Shown here one piece after another: positions 1-11,800 of a stretch of DNA of 64,000 bases (positions are counted from its first letter, which is position 1; each line of letters begins with the position of its first letter). Under the pieces are notes generated by a model, which saw only the letters and a program-made list of their open reading frames with translations, was not told where the DNA came from and did no database searches. The stretch comes from Laguncularia racemosa (Eukaryota > Streptophyta > Magnoliopsida > Myrtales > Combretaceae): positions 3,100,001-3,164,000 of the forward strand of contig JBBMOL010000057.1 in the NCBI GenBank assembly GCA_037954665.1. The letters are read 5' to 3'. Both the position numbers and the translations under genes were made by a program.

Positions 1-240
1 ATGTGTATAATTTGGTATTCAATAAATGTCTTCTCACAAGTTCTTTAACAAGAACCCTATCAATAACCCTACTAAGTAGCAAATAATGACATGTAATTGC
101 TATGAACTAAGGAATTAATTCAATCTAATCTATCCAAGAGAAAAATTTCGTAACAACCCCCCTTTTTTTTATACGATTTTAATTTCTTTTCTTCACCTTC
201 TTCTTCATTTTTTTTATACGAATTTTCTTTGCTTCTTCTT

Positions 241-253
241 CTCTCTCTCTCTC

Positions 254-290
<37 letters not shown>
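241..290. repeat. (CT)n followed by a 36-nt poly-C tract
   Basis: Seven CT units run into an uninterrupted C run at 255-290 in the leader of element G. A run this long is prone to replication slippage and to sequencing or assembly length errors. Confidence 0.95.
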
Positions 291-536
291 TTTTAACTCT
301 TGAACACACTAACAAAGAATAAACACCAGCAATCTACCAAATCAATTGAACAATTCCTAAAACTTGTAGAACAAATTCAATGGAACATTAATTTTCTTTT
401 TTTTTTTTTTATTTTTCACAAGAACAATATTGAACAACCGAATTCAAAAGACTAAATTAACACAAACACAACAATTGCAATAATGCTAAAGGATAGATAA
501 TACTTGATTTCCAAGAGCCAAAGCTTTGATACTAAA

Positions 537-1247
537 TGATGCGAACCTTAGGTTACGATTGTCCTAGAACCAGATCGGATGGAAAAATAGCCCTCAAATC
601 ATCCTTGGAACCAAGCAACAACTTGACCCTAACTTGAAGAACGAATTAAAACCAAAGTTATAAAGAATTACGATCGAAACAAGTTACCTTGATTAGATCG
701 GAATACGTTCTTGATGAAGAATAATAAAGAGGTTTTCCTTTGGAGAAAAAAAAATACATCAAAAAGTCCCTAAATTTGAAACCCTAAAGGACTATATATA
801 GTTTTGACAATTAAAGGAAAAAATGATAAAGAAATTGTGAGATGGACAATTAAAAGCCAGCCTAAAGCCAGCGGCTTATGTTCTACGCCGGCTAAGTAAG
901 CTAGCGGCTTACAACGTCAAGGTCAGTGACCTATATATAGGCTGGCTCTAGTAAGTCGGCAGCTTACAAGGACAAAGCTGGTGGTCTAAAGTGCTGGGCC
1001 GGCATCACAAAGCCGGCGGTCTTCTTCCACTTCAAAGCGATCTTTAATACCAATAGTGGAGATGCTTGATAAATGAAAAATGATCTTTTCCTTTGTTGGT
1101 GCAAGTATTCGCAAAGCGTTATCTAAGAGTTCTGGAATAAGTGCATTGAAGGCTTGCTTTAAGCATTTTTCTCTTGCTCTTGTCATCGGTCCTCCAATTT
1201 CTTCCAATGGGTTATAGGAAAGAGTTGATGCAAGTTGATTTCCATCA
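537..1247 (-). repeat. 5' LTR of element G
   Basis: On the minus strand it starts TGATGGAAATC at 1247 and ends GGTTCGCATCA at 537, so it has TG...CA ends, and the primer site follows directly at lower coordinates. An open frame running in from 1276 reads a GGPMTRARE peptide through the LTR start; the same tail is encoded at the start of the 3' LTRs of A and B. Positions about 850-1020 contain repeated GCCGGC/GCCAGCGGCTTA motifs. The partner LTR is outside the window, so age cannot be estimated. Confidence 0.75.
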
Positions 1248-2148
1248 CGAGCACCATAAGATAAACCCCACTTCACTAGCGTTGAGTCTCTCGCGGGCCT
1301 GGAGAAGGTTTACCATATCTTTCGACCCTTTGGGATAAAACTCTGGAAACGCTAATCTGCTTGTGTAAGGTCGAAAATTCACCTCCTTTATGTCATCTAT
1401 TACATAAAATAGCGAACCTAAAGGCTTTCTATCTATCCACACGAAGGCTCAGGGCTCAATAGGACTAGGCCTATTCGGAGGCGAACTAAAGTGTCTTATA
1501 AACCGCTCGACAAAGAATATTTGCAAAAACATCACATCAACATGTGACAGTACGATGTAACACCCCTTGGACCAAATTGAAGCCTCATGATACAAGTCCA
1601 AATGTCTATACAAAGACCCAAGGTAAAATAATCCTAAAGCAAAACAAGTGCCACATACCATACGAACTGCCAAATGAAAAAAAGAAACGACAACTTACAC
1701 CATTAGTTGGATCACCGGGAAATACACACAAAGACAACCAACATGCCAAAAAGGCCTCAAGCTTAAACCTAAGAACAACAAAAACGATGGTAAGCGAGTT
1801 AATTAAACCAAACCTTATATGATAAAAAAAAGGGGGAGGGGGAGAGAGGGATTCATCACACATGGGACTAGGAAAAACTTGTATCGATCATTTGAGTCAT
1901 CTAAATTCTTTTGCTCCAAAAAAGTATTTGATCCATGTAGAGAAAGTAGATTTCCTGCGACTATCAATGGCCATTGCCATCATTGCTTCTAAAGCTGATA
2001 TGACTACTTCATCTTCCTCAGTGACGTTAGCGATTATAATGTCTGTTAACTCAAAATCACGAAAATGAAGGAGTGTGCACACATCCTCTAATGTAGGAGT
2101 AATCTCACCTCAAGAAGTTACGAAAGTGTGTGTCTATGTACTCCAACG
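1248..2148 (-). pseudogene. Plant mobile domain (PMD, aminotransferase-like) pseudogene, central and 3' part
   Basis: Read on the minus strand from 2148, one frame gives THTF then GEITPTLEDVCTLL, the hallmark start of the PMD fold, then STWIKYFF and LEAFLACWLSLCVFPGDP. After a frameshift near 1640-1675 (beside an A-run) it continues with YLGSLYRHLDLYHEA, FLQIFFVERF and VIDDIKEVNFRPYTSR...FPEFYPKG. PMD proteins (MAIN/MAIL relatives and transposon-encoded cousins) have this order: LEDV, AFLxxWLS, LGSLYR, WERF-like, RPY. In-frame stops include TGA codons where Trp is expected, so it is not functional. Element G cuts it at 1247 and element A at 2149; the N-terminal part resumes at 15489. I cannot tell whether it was a host MAIL-type gene or a PMD copy carried by a transposon. 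Confidence 0.65.
2144..2148. repeat. Target-site duplication of element A (left copy, CAACG)
   Basis: It matches TAACG at 15489-15493 in four of five positions; the mismatch is a C/T transition. Confidence 0.7.
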
Positions 2149-2888
2149 TGATGTGCTTCAACTGAATAATTCAATCAATTAAACAATAATTGGAAACAAA
2201 AGATCAAAGAAATCCACAAGACAAGAGATCCCCTTTTTCCTTCATGCGGACCCTAAGATTTAAGAACAAGAACAAATAAAGGAATCTAAATTCATACCAG
2301 ATGTAACACATTAGTAGAATTAGGATTAACTTCAAAAGTTGATATGACACACAACAAATAAAGGCCACTCACCACAATCCTTAAAATGAAATTGATAAGA
2401 GTGTGTTTTTGGTAAAAGAAGGCAACCTTCTCTATGTTAAAGAAATCTATAAAAATGCTTGTCAAAAAGTCCCTTCCAAAACCTAAATAACAAGTATTTA
2501 TACCTATTCTAAATAAGGAAATTACAACAATGTAAAATAGAGCAAAATCGGTCCTAAAGGAGCACTTAGAAGAACCGATTCATCCATGTGGAATGACGTG
2601 AAGATGGCTGGTTTTCTCCAAGTGAAATGCAAGTGAAATAAGGTTGGTTCCTCTTGTCTTTATAGGTACAAGTATAGCTTACACACTTGACATTAGTGTG
2701 TTGGCTTGCCATCCTGTAAAACTGACAAATGTATCTGCTGAAATGTAAAGCAATTATACAATGGAAACGAAGACACTAAACAAATGTCTTTGAGGTCTAA
2801 TTATTCAAAGAGGACCCTCATCGCCAAATTTTGTAATCCTTTGGCTCTTGCTCTGGTGATAGGTCTTGTAGGTGTATGATTCCTATCA
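2149..2888 (-). repeat. 3' LTR of element A
   Basis: TG...CA ends. It is homologous to 14774-15488 along its whole length, with small indels. On the minus strand it begins TGATAGGAATC and encodes the last part of the pol frame (PITRARAK). Confidence 0.85.
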
Positions 2889-5800
2889 TCTCCTCGAGCC
2901 TGTGGAAGATTTACCCTCAAATATGATAGGTTTTCATGAACGTCATCTAGTAAATATGGTGATAGATTTGCAACATTAAATGTAGTAGAGACGCCGTATC
3001 CTCTTAGCAATTCAATTCTGTATGCATTATTGTTGATACGTTTGACAACTTTGAAAGGTCCATATGCTCTGGGTGATAGCTTTTGTGACTTCTTATGAGG
3101 AAACCTGTCTTTGTTGAGATTAATCTAGAGCATATCACTTGGATTATAAATTCTGGTTTTCCTGTTTTTATTACCTTGAAGTTTCTATTGTTCCTGTGTT
3201 TTCTAAAGATGTTCAACTGTCCTTTGATGAAGTTTCTAAATCTCCTAGGCTCGTTCTACTCCACTCAAGCTTTCTTTCTTTGTTTTCGGACTAGCTATGA
3301 AATCCAATGGAAGAGTAGGATTATAGCCATATACGACTTCGAAGGGAGACTCATTGGTTGAACTATGGGTAGACCTATTGTAAGCGAACTCAACAATCAG
3401 TAAGATTCTTGCCAACCAATGCTCTTAGTAAGGTACCAAGAGTATGATTAACAACCTCCATCTGGCCATCAGTCTATGGATGGCAAGAGGTACTATACAT
3501 GAGTTTAGTACCAAGTCTTCTCTATAGTGTTTTCTAGAAAAAGGCTAAAAAAACTTAGTATCTCTGTCAAACACTATGTTATGTGGGACACCATGCAGTT
3601 TTACAATTTCCTATACAAAAAGGTTAGCTATAAAAAGTGCATCATCCGTTTTGTAGCTAGGCACAAAATGGGACATTTTGCTGAAGCGATCAACAACAAC
3701 TATAGAATCGAATCCTTTCCTCTGTGTATCCTGAGCAGACCTAAAATAAAATCCATGCTAATATTAGTCCAAGGTTGAGTTGGTATAGGCAAAGGCATAT
3801 ATTTACCCTGAACCCCTTTCTTTCCTTTTGCTCTCTTACATACCTCACACCTTTCTAGCACCTTATAAACATTCTTCATCATGCCCCTCCAATAAAAATG
3901 TTCTTTTAACAAAGCCAAAGTCCTTTTTTCACCAAAATGACTAGATAACCCTCCAGCATGTGCTTCCCTCACTAATAATTCTCTAACAAACCCATAAGGT
4001 ATATACAATTTTCTAACCTTATACCAAAAACCATCAATCATATAATACCCCTCAAATATTTTTCCCCTAGAACATTTCTCAACTACTACTTTCAAAGATT
4101 CATCATGCATATACTGTTCCTTCAGCAATTCAAATCTAAGTAGTTTCAATTGTAAAGAGGTGATAAGTACATACCTGCGTGATAAAGTGTCAGCTACCAT
4201 ATTTGCATTACCCTTCTTTTACTTATTCACATATGAAAAACTCTCTAGAAACTCCACCTATTTGGCTTGGCGTTTTGATAGATTTTGCTGACCTTTGAAA
4301 TGTTTCAAGGATTCATGATTTGTATAGATAATGAATTCTTTTAGAAGAAGATAATGCTGCCATGTCATCAACGCCCTCATTAAGGAATAGAATTCCTTAT
4401 CATATGTTGAGTAGTTTAAAGGTGTACCACTCAATTTTTCACTAAAATATGCAATAAGCCTTTTATCGTGCATCAACACAGCACCAATCCCTATCCTTGA
4501 GGCATTACACTCTAATTAAAAAACTTTTCTCAAAATTAGGTAAAACCAATACTGAAGCACTAGTAAGTTTTACCTTATCTCCTTAAAACTCTTTCGGTCC
4601 TTCTCACCCCAAATAAAATGAACATTTTTTTTTGTCAGTTCAGTTAAAGGACTGACAATATTACTGAAGTTATGGACAAATCGTCTATAAAATGAAGCTA
4701 GTCCATGAAAACTTCTTACTTCAGCAATTGATTTTGGTGTTGGCTACTCTCTAATAGCTCTCACTTTGTCCTCATCAACCTTGACACGAGAACCAAATAT
4801 AATAAATCCTAGAAATGTTACCTTAGTTTGGTAGAAAGAACACTTCTGGAGATTAGCATACAATTGTTGCGCCCTCAGTATTAAAAACATAGCTTATAGA
4901 TGCTCCACATGATTTTCTAGGTTTTTGCTGTATATCAAAACGTTATCAAAATAAATAACAACAAATTTACCTAAAAACTCCTTCATTACACGATTCATTA
5001 ACCTCATAAAAGTACTAGGAACATTAGTCAAACTAAACGGCATGACCATCCATTCATATAATCCATGATGTGTTTTAAAAGCGGTCTTCTACTCGTCTCC
5101 TTCCCCCATCCGAATTTGGTGATATCCACTTTTAAGGTTCACCTTGGAGAATACTCGTGCACCATATAGCTCATCTAACATGTCATCAAGTCTAGGAATA
5201 AGATACTTGTATTTGATGGTGATTTTGTTGATGGCTCTACTATCAATACACATCCTCCAAGTGCCATCCTTCCTAGGGACAAGAAGGGTTAAAACAGCAC
5301 AAGGACTAATACTCTCCCTAACAAAACCTCATTCTACTAACTCATCCACTTGATGCTTTAATTCCTTAACCTCCTCAGGATTCATGCGACATGTAAGTCG
5401 GTTTAGTAAAACTGATCCAGGCTGAAAGTCAATGGCGTGCTTAATACCTCTCAAAGGCGGCAATCCCTCTAGCAATTCATCTATAAAAAGATCACTATAG
5501 TCATCCAGTATTTGAGATACCACAAGGGATAGATGCTCACACCCATCTATCTCTAGGGCATACCTCATCTGCAACAAAAATACTGGTCTCTCATCTGCTA
5601 TGGCCTCCTCTAACTCATATTGTCCCACCAATAAGGTCTTCTTCTTCCCAGTCTTGCTTATCTGCCTCTAAGCCTCTTAGACCTTTGAAGGTGACATTGG
5701 GTTCAACACTCTATGTTTACCCTCTTTCTGGAACACATAAGTATTTTTGAAGCCATCATGTAAAACCCTCATGTCATACAACAAAGGCCTACCAAGCAAT

Positions 5801-6259
5801 ATATAGGATGCACACATGGGAATGATGTCACATACAATCTCATCATGATATTTATCCCCTATGTTGAAAGGTACCTTAGCCCTCTGGGTAACATGTAGAC
5901 TACCCTGCTCACTCAGCCAATGCAATTTATAGGGTTTAGGATGTGGGGTAGTGACTAGTTTCAATTTAGTTACTAATGATGCAACCACTACATTAGTACA
6001 ACTACCTCCATAAATAATAATAACACATAAATTACCTTGTACCTTGCAAGAGATGTGGAACAAATTTTTCCTCTACTCACCATCATTAGTAGGAAAAGAA
6101 GTCAAAGCTCGGCGCAGTACATTAATAGATAAATACCGATCATTTCCCTTATCCTCATATACTACATCATCTGTGTCACCATAATACTCATCTAATACCC
6201 CTAACAAATCTGTGGCCTTAAGCATATCTTTCTCATCTTCCTCACTCTCATCCTACACA
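2801..6259 (-). pseudogene. Element A pol (protease, reverse transcriptase, RNase H, integrase), degenerate
   Basis: Recognisable minus-strand blocks: aspartic protease at about 5680-6063 (GGSCTNV, where the catalytic Asp before GGS is Tyr, then ILLGRPLLYD); RT at about 4640-5460; RNase H/tether at about 4200-4520 (YFSEKLSGTPLNYS, TYDKEFYSL); integrase from 4200 downwards with the HHCC zinc site (HAGGLSSHFGEKRT, CEVCKRAKG) and the first catalytic Asp (SMDFILGL). The RT active site at 4942-4953 reads YFDN instead of YxDD, so it cannot be catalytic. The integrase core continues below 3700 only as frameshifted pieces, and the C-terminal tail (SPYLLDDV, PITRARAK) is at 2801-3010. Many stops and frameshifts; no functional product. 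Confidence 0.8.
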
Positions 6260-7411
6260 GTAGTCATAACCCTTTTGTTTGGACATTGAGCAGCTATATG
6301 TCCAAAACCCAGGCATTTAAAACATTTGATTTGATGACTCTGTCCTCCTGATGTGCCAGCTACTAATGGTTTGTTATCATTTCCTATAACTATTTGTCCT
6401 TTCCCCACTATCTCCTTCTCCTCTCTACTATCCTATAACACTAGGCTCTTTTCTATATTTCTACTGTATCCCCCTCTATCAGCCTGTTTACCTTCAGAAC
6501 CATACAATTTTTTAGAAGTCCCATACTTGTTACTTGCTGCTCTAAATGGATTGGATCGCCTCTGTCTTTCCACTTTCAAAGCTAGCTAGATGGCCTCCTC
6601 AAAGGTATAATACCTCTAGAGCTCTACAATGTAGGCAATTTCATACTTCAACCCTGACACAAATCGTACTAAGGTTTATTCAAGAGGTTCAACTGACCTA
6701 CATTTGATCATCAATGTCTCGAACTCCTATATATACTTGTCAACTGTTTTGCCTCCCTGCCTCAGTGTTTAGAGACACATAAACAACTCCTACCTATAGT
6801 GTTGAAGTATAAACCTCCTTCTCATAACTCGTTTCATTTCTTGCCATGTATGTATTTTTGCCTCACCATCCCTTCGCTTACTAGCCACAAGATTCTTCCA
6901 CCATAAGGCGGCATAACCAATGAACTTAATAGCTGCAAGGCGAACCCAAGTGTGATCATTAATCTCATAAAATTTAAATAGGCCCTCGACCTTATCTTCC
7001 CAATCTAAGTAGTCTTCTGTAGAACCCCTTCCAACAAATGAAGGCATCTACAATTTCACATATTTTAAGCCTCGAGGTGATTTGAACTCATGATTAGGGT
7101 AATGCTCATTTTCAAAATTATCACCCCTTTCCTCCCTAAAAGCATGATAATCACCTTTCATCCTTCTACCCTTATTTCCTCCAATAGCTCATTTCTTGCG
7201 AGCATTCTGATAGGCTACCTGAGGTGGGGGTGCTTGAGGGTTTACTACTAGTGGTTGTGGCATCGTCATTTGATCTACCCATGTTACTAATGTAGCAATA
7301 ATAGTGGTAAGATCCATCCTGCAATCCACCTACAGCATGACAACCCTGACCTCCTCCAATCTAACTATTGGCCTCATTGCCAATTCTACCTTTCATACTA
7401 TCATTTGACAT
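6260..7411 (-). pseudogene. Element A gag, degenerate
   Basis: A likely start is the minus-strand ATG at 7411 (MSNDSMKG). The core retrotransposon-gag domain begins near 7047 (DYLDWEDKVEGLF, ALWWKNL, MRRRFI). A complete CX2CX4HX4C knuckle (CFKCLGFGHIAAQC) is at about 6282-6325. Several in-frame stops lie between these blocks, so the frame is dead, but the zinc-knuckle residues survive. Confidence 0.7.
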
Positions 7412-7642
7412 GATTTTGAGTTATATATATATATATATACTCACAATCATCCCTTCACAACAACCACACACTTTTACACCAATAACAACAAACCTTTATG
7501 GCACTAACCACAACATAACAACACAACTCACCTTCATGGCCCTAACTACTACAACAACACAACACTCCTTCAACCAACAACAACACTCCATGACACACAC
7601 ACACTCCCACGGTTCAACACATAACTAAGGCTACACACATAC
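7412..7642 (-). repeat. Element A leader, part 1, with CA-rich minisatellite
   Basis: Untranslated leader of A between gag and the insertion point of B. It holds an (AT)n tract at about 7421-7438 and imperfect repeats of CACACACTCCCACGGTTCA type and ACAACACAACTCACC type. The leader resumes at 14115 after B. Confidence 0.6.
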
Positions 7643-8326
7643 GCGCGCGAACCCTAGATATCGATCTAAGACCTAACGTTCAAGAAGGATTCAAACCCGA
7701 GAATCGAAATTGAATCGAAAAACGAAACGAAACCCGACCCCAATCGAACCTGTCGATTAGAACCTAAGCTATCTGGATTGATTTCTCCAAGCGTTTAGGA
7801 TGAAGAAATCGAAGGAAGTTCTATTGCAAGAACTAAAGAAGAGAGGATTCTCTCAAGGAAATTTTTACTTAATTTGATAAAAGTGTCCTTTCAAATGACA
7901 ACATAAGGTATTATATTTGAAAAAACACATAAGCTGGCGGCCTAAATTCATCTATGGCCGGCTTTGAAATAACGGAAGAAAACAAAAAGACGTTCCACGA
8001 ATATCTAGGCGGGCACTACGCCGGCTGTGCAGCTTCCAAGCCCGGCAGCCTTGAAATTTAGGCCGGCGGCCTTCCCTTTGCTGAAGGCTGTCGTTCCATC
8101 ATTGATGGCCTCCGCTTTGTCCGTGCTTTGATATATTATGTTTACTAGCTCGGGGCTTGAATTAGACTTGTGTCGACTTGCTTCTTGCTCTTGGAGTTCC
8201 ATAATTAATCCTTGCAAGGCTTCTCCCGCTCGCTTAACTCTAGCTCTTGTCATTGGACCTCCAATACCATGTAGCGGGTCATTAGACTTTGGCTCGAGAA
8301 CTCTTGATGCTACTTGATCCCCATCA
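7643..8326 (-). repeat. 3' LTR of element B
   Basis: Homologous to 13451-14114. On the minus strand it starts TGATGGGGATCAAG right after the polypurine tract. At the other end the first three plus-strand bases of the 5' LTR (TGA at 13451) are replaced by GCG, so the terminal dinucleotide is lost. It contains several GCCGGC motifs between 7920 and 8080. Confidence 0.85.
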
Positions 8327-9739
8327 TTCCCCCCTTCCTCGAAAATATTCGACCTTGAATCACCTGCATCATACAGAGAAAGGCCAGAAACATTAAAGGT
8401 TGCGCTTACATTACCATAGTGACTTGGCAAGTCAATCTTGTAAGCGTTATCATTTATGCGCTCTAACACTTGAAATGGCACATCTCCCCTGGGGTGCAAC
8501 TTAGATTTCCGCTGTTTAGCAAATCTCTCCTTTCTCAGATGTACCCACACCCAATCTCCTGGATGAAAAACAGTTCACACGACCCTTATTGGCCTGTCGA
8601 GCATAATGCTCATTTTTCTTCTCAATGTTGGCGTGAACCTGAGCATGCAATTCCCTTACAAACTCTGCCTTTTTCTTTCCATCAAGATCAACAAATTCAT
8701 TAACAGGCAAAGGCAAAATATCCAATGGAGTCAGAGGGTTAAAACCATACACTACCTCAAATGGAGAATAAGATGTAGTGAAATGCACGGTCCTATTATA
8801 TGCAAATTCTACATGTAGCAGACATTTCTCCCATTGTTTCAAATTCTTATGAATCATAACACGCAACAAGGTTGAAAGAGTCCTATTGACTACTTCCGTC
8901 TGACCATCAGTTTGAGGGTGTGTAACAGTAGAGAACAACAATTTAGTGCGTAGCCTATTCCACAAAGTACGCCAAAAATGACTTAAAAATTTCACATCCC
9001 TATCACTCACAATGGATTTAAGCAAGCCATGTAACCGTACAATCTCCCTAAAGAACAAATCGGCAATATGTTGTGCATCATTAGTTTTAGAACAGGCAAT
9101 GAAGTGAGCCATCTTACTAAACGTATCGACAACAACAAATATGCTATCTTTGCCACTTTGAGATCGTGGTAACCCTAACACAAAATCCATAGAAATGTCA
9201 GTCCAGGGTTGATTAGGCACAGGCAATGGAATGTATTCTCCATGGGGCATTACTCTGGATTTGGCCTGTCTACATGCAATGCACTTATCACACACAGTTT
9301 GCACATCATGTTTCATTTTTGGCCAATAAAAATGTTCGTGCAAAATATCCAAAGTCTTTTTAACACCAAAGTATCCCATTAAACCATCCCCATGTGTTTC
9401 CCTCACAAGCAATTCACGCACAGAGCTTTTAGGCACGCATAACTTATCTTTCTTAAACAAAAACCCATCATGCCTATAGAAATCAGAATATCCAGACTCA
9501 ACACAAGCAGCCCAAATTTGACCAAAATCAGCATCAGTCTCATATAACTCCTTAATGAGTTCAAACCCAAGCAATTTAGTTTGCAAAGAAGTCAAAAGTG
9601 AATACCTTCGAGAAAGTGCATCAGCCACCACGTTCTCTTTTCCTTGCTTGTATTTGATCACATATGGGAAGGTCTTAATGAACTCCATCCATTTCACATG
9701 CCTCATGTTCAACTTACCTTGAGTTTTCAGGAACTTCAA
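8005..9739 (-). pseudogene. Element B integrase and pol C-terminal tail
   Basis: The frame 8516-9739 starts in the end of RNase H (YKQGKENVVADALSRRYS) and carries a full integrase: the HHCC zinc site (ETHGDGLMGYFGVKKT, CDKCIACRQAKS) and a DDE core with Asp in ISMDFVLGLP, Asp in IVSDRDVKF and Glu in HPQTDGQTEVVNR. Near 8516-8550 it shifts frame into 8005-8550, which gives the GPY/F-like domain (HPRGDVPFQVLERIND, ATFNVSGLSLYD) and a GGPMTRARV tail that reads through the polypurine tract into the 3' LTR. There is no chromodomain. The DDE residues are intact; only the frameshift and the upstream stops prevent expression. Confidence 0.85.
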
Positions 9740-11782
9740 ACTCTCATGATCAGAATGAATGATGAACTCCTTAGGTCATAAGTAATGTTGCCAAGTCTGC
9801 AAGGTCCTCACCAAAGCATATAGCTCCTTGTCATAGACTGGGTAGTTTAATGTAGCACCATTGATCTTTTCGCTAAAATAAGCGATTGGCTTGGAATCCT
9901 GCATCAAAACACCACCAATACCTTTCCCGAAAGCATCGCATTCTATCTCAAAAACCTTCTCAAAATTAGGAAGAACAAGTAAGGGTGCATTAGTCAACTT
10001 ACCTTTCAGAGCGTTAAAGGCCTTCTCATGTTCTTCAGTCCATCTGAACTCAGAATTCTTCTTAACAAGATCGTTTAAAGGAGCAGCTATAAAACTAAAG
10101 TCCCTAACAAATCTCCTGTAAAAGCTTGCTAATCCATGAAAGCTTCTGACCTCACTTGCATTCCTTGGTGTGGGCTACTCCCTAATCGCTTTCACCTTCT
10201 CCTCATCAACAGCAATCCCATTTGCACCTACAATAAACCCAAGAAAAACCACAGTTTCCATGCAAAAGGTGCACTTTTTCAAGTTGGCATATAACTTATT
10301 TTCTCTCAAAACAGCAAAAAGACATTATAAATGCGTAACATGCACATTTAACGTCTTGCTATAAACTAAGATGTGATCAAAGTACACAACAACAAATTTC
10401 CCAATAAAAGCACGAAGAACATGATTCATTAATCTCATAAATGTGCTAGGCACATTTGTTAACCCGAAAGGCATTACCATCCACTCATAGAGACCGAATT
10501 TAGTTTTAAAAGCAGTTTTCCATTCGTCCCCCTCTTTCATTCTAATCTGGTAATAGCCATTCCTTAAGTCAATTTTGGAAAACAAACAAGCACCATGCAA
10601 TTCATCAAGCATATCATCAAGTATAGGGATGGGATGTCTATACTTAACTGTGATCTTATTGATTGCTCGACAGTCGACACACATTCGCCATGTTCCATCC
10701 TTCTTTGGAACCAAGATGACTGGAACTAAACATGGACTGAGGCTCTCTCTCACAAACCCCTTTTCTACCAGATCATCAACTTGCCTCTGGATCTCTTTGG
10801 TTTCCTCTGGATTCGCCCGGTATGCTAGTCTATTTGGAATTGATGCACCTGGAATAAAATCAATCTGATGTTCAATGCCTCTTAGTGGAGGCAATCCCCT
10901 TGGTACTTCTTCAGGAAATAAGTCAGCAAATTCCTGCAAAAGAGAAACAACAACTGCAGGTAAAGAAGAGTTAAGATGGTCAGTGGAAAGATAAACATCC
11001 TTGTACATCAGTACAAGTAAATGTCGTTTTGCCCTCAAAGCACTATTAATCTCACTTGCCTCTCCAATGCCACTCGTGTTTCCCTCTAATTCTTTCTTCT
11101 CACAACTCACCAGTGTGTTTTTGCCACTCTCTTTTATAGTCTCAATTTTCTTTCCTTGTTCACTCTTGTGTTTCCCTCTCTCTCTGAACTCTCTAGCAAT
11201 TCTCATCTGATCCTCACTAGCCTCCCAAGGATTAAGGGGTGTCAAGACCAACTGTCTTTTGTTTAGAATAAAGGAATACCTATTATGATACCCATCGTGG
11301 GTGACCTTTCTATCAAACTGCCAAGGTCGTCCCAGTAATATGTGGCAAGCTTGCATAGGTACCACATCACACAATACCTCATCACGGTATTTCCCTATAG
11401 AGAAAGAGACCAGTACTCTCTTGATCACTTTAACCTCCCCACATTCACTCAACCACTGCAACTTATAAGGCTGTTCATGCTTCTCACTTTTCAGGTTCAG
11501 TTTATCAACCAATAATGTGCTAACAACATTTGTACAGCTACCACTATCAATAATCAAACTACACACCTTGTTATTCACATGGCATCTAGTATGAAAAATA
11601 TGCTCTCGCTGCAGTTTATCACCCTCATCCTTAAGTTGAGTATTAAGAACCCGCCTGGTAACAAACATCTCTCCCTTTACAGGCCCTTCTAAATCCACAT
11701 CATTAGAATCTTCCAGTGGGGGCATGTCATCATCTTCCCCTGAACTCACACTCTCCACATCACCACTCTCCAAAAGGATCAT
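9740..11782 (-). pseudogene. Element B protease, reverse transcriptase and RNase H
   Basis: 10325-11782 is one long frame. It begins with an acidic linker, then an aspartic protease with an intact DSGS site (IIDSGSCTNVV) and HILLGRPWQFD, then RT (GLPPLRGIEHQIDF, WRMCVDCRAINKIT, FSKIDLRNGYYQIR, MPFGLTNVPSTF). The RT active site at 10373-10384 reads YFDH, so one catalytic Asp is lost. After a stop at 10325 the thumb and RNase H continue (FHGLASFYRRF, then LPNFEKVFEIECDAFGKGIGGVL at 9776-9997). A TGA after WQHYL replaces Trp, the expected outcome of a G-to-A change. Confidence 0.85.
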
Positions 11783-11800
11783 CGCCTTAGTGTTTGGACA

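Larger units (their letters stand above)
1..1247 (-). mobile_element. Element G: 5' end of a CRM-like Ty3/gypsy retrotransposon (partial)
   Basis: Only the 5' LTR and leader are inside the window; gag and pol would lie beyond position 1. The LTR is 537-1247. Just inside it, at 523-534, is a minus-strand sequence resembling the initiator tRNA-Met primer site (TAGTATCAAAGC, against the plant consensus TGGTATCAGAGC). The leader (1-536) is pyrimidine-rich and resembles the leader of element B near 13190-13400, including a shared 'atacgaattttc' motif, so G and B look like related families. The outer end of the LTR abuts the PMD pseudogene, so G inserted into that gene. The lineage call is inferred from the pol-tail peptide read into the LTR (GGPMTRAR), as in B. 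Confidence 0.75.

Noticed and set aside
1555..1600. TGTAACACCCC, which looks like the start of a gypsy LTR
   Set aside because: The same DNA is well explained as PMD coding sequence on the minus strand, and no matching CA end or duplication was found.
1544..1822. Plus-strand open frame of 92 codons
   Set aside because: It overlaps the PMD pseudogene on the other strand, which has clear family motifs; the plus-strand peptide has none.
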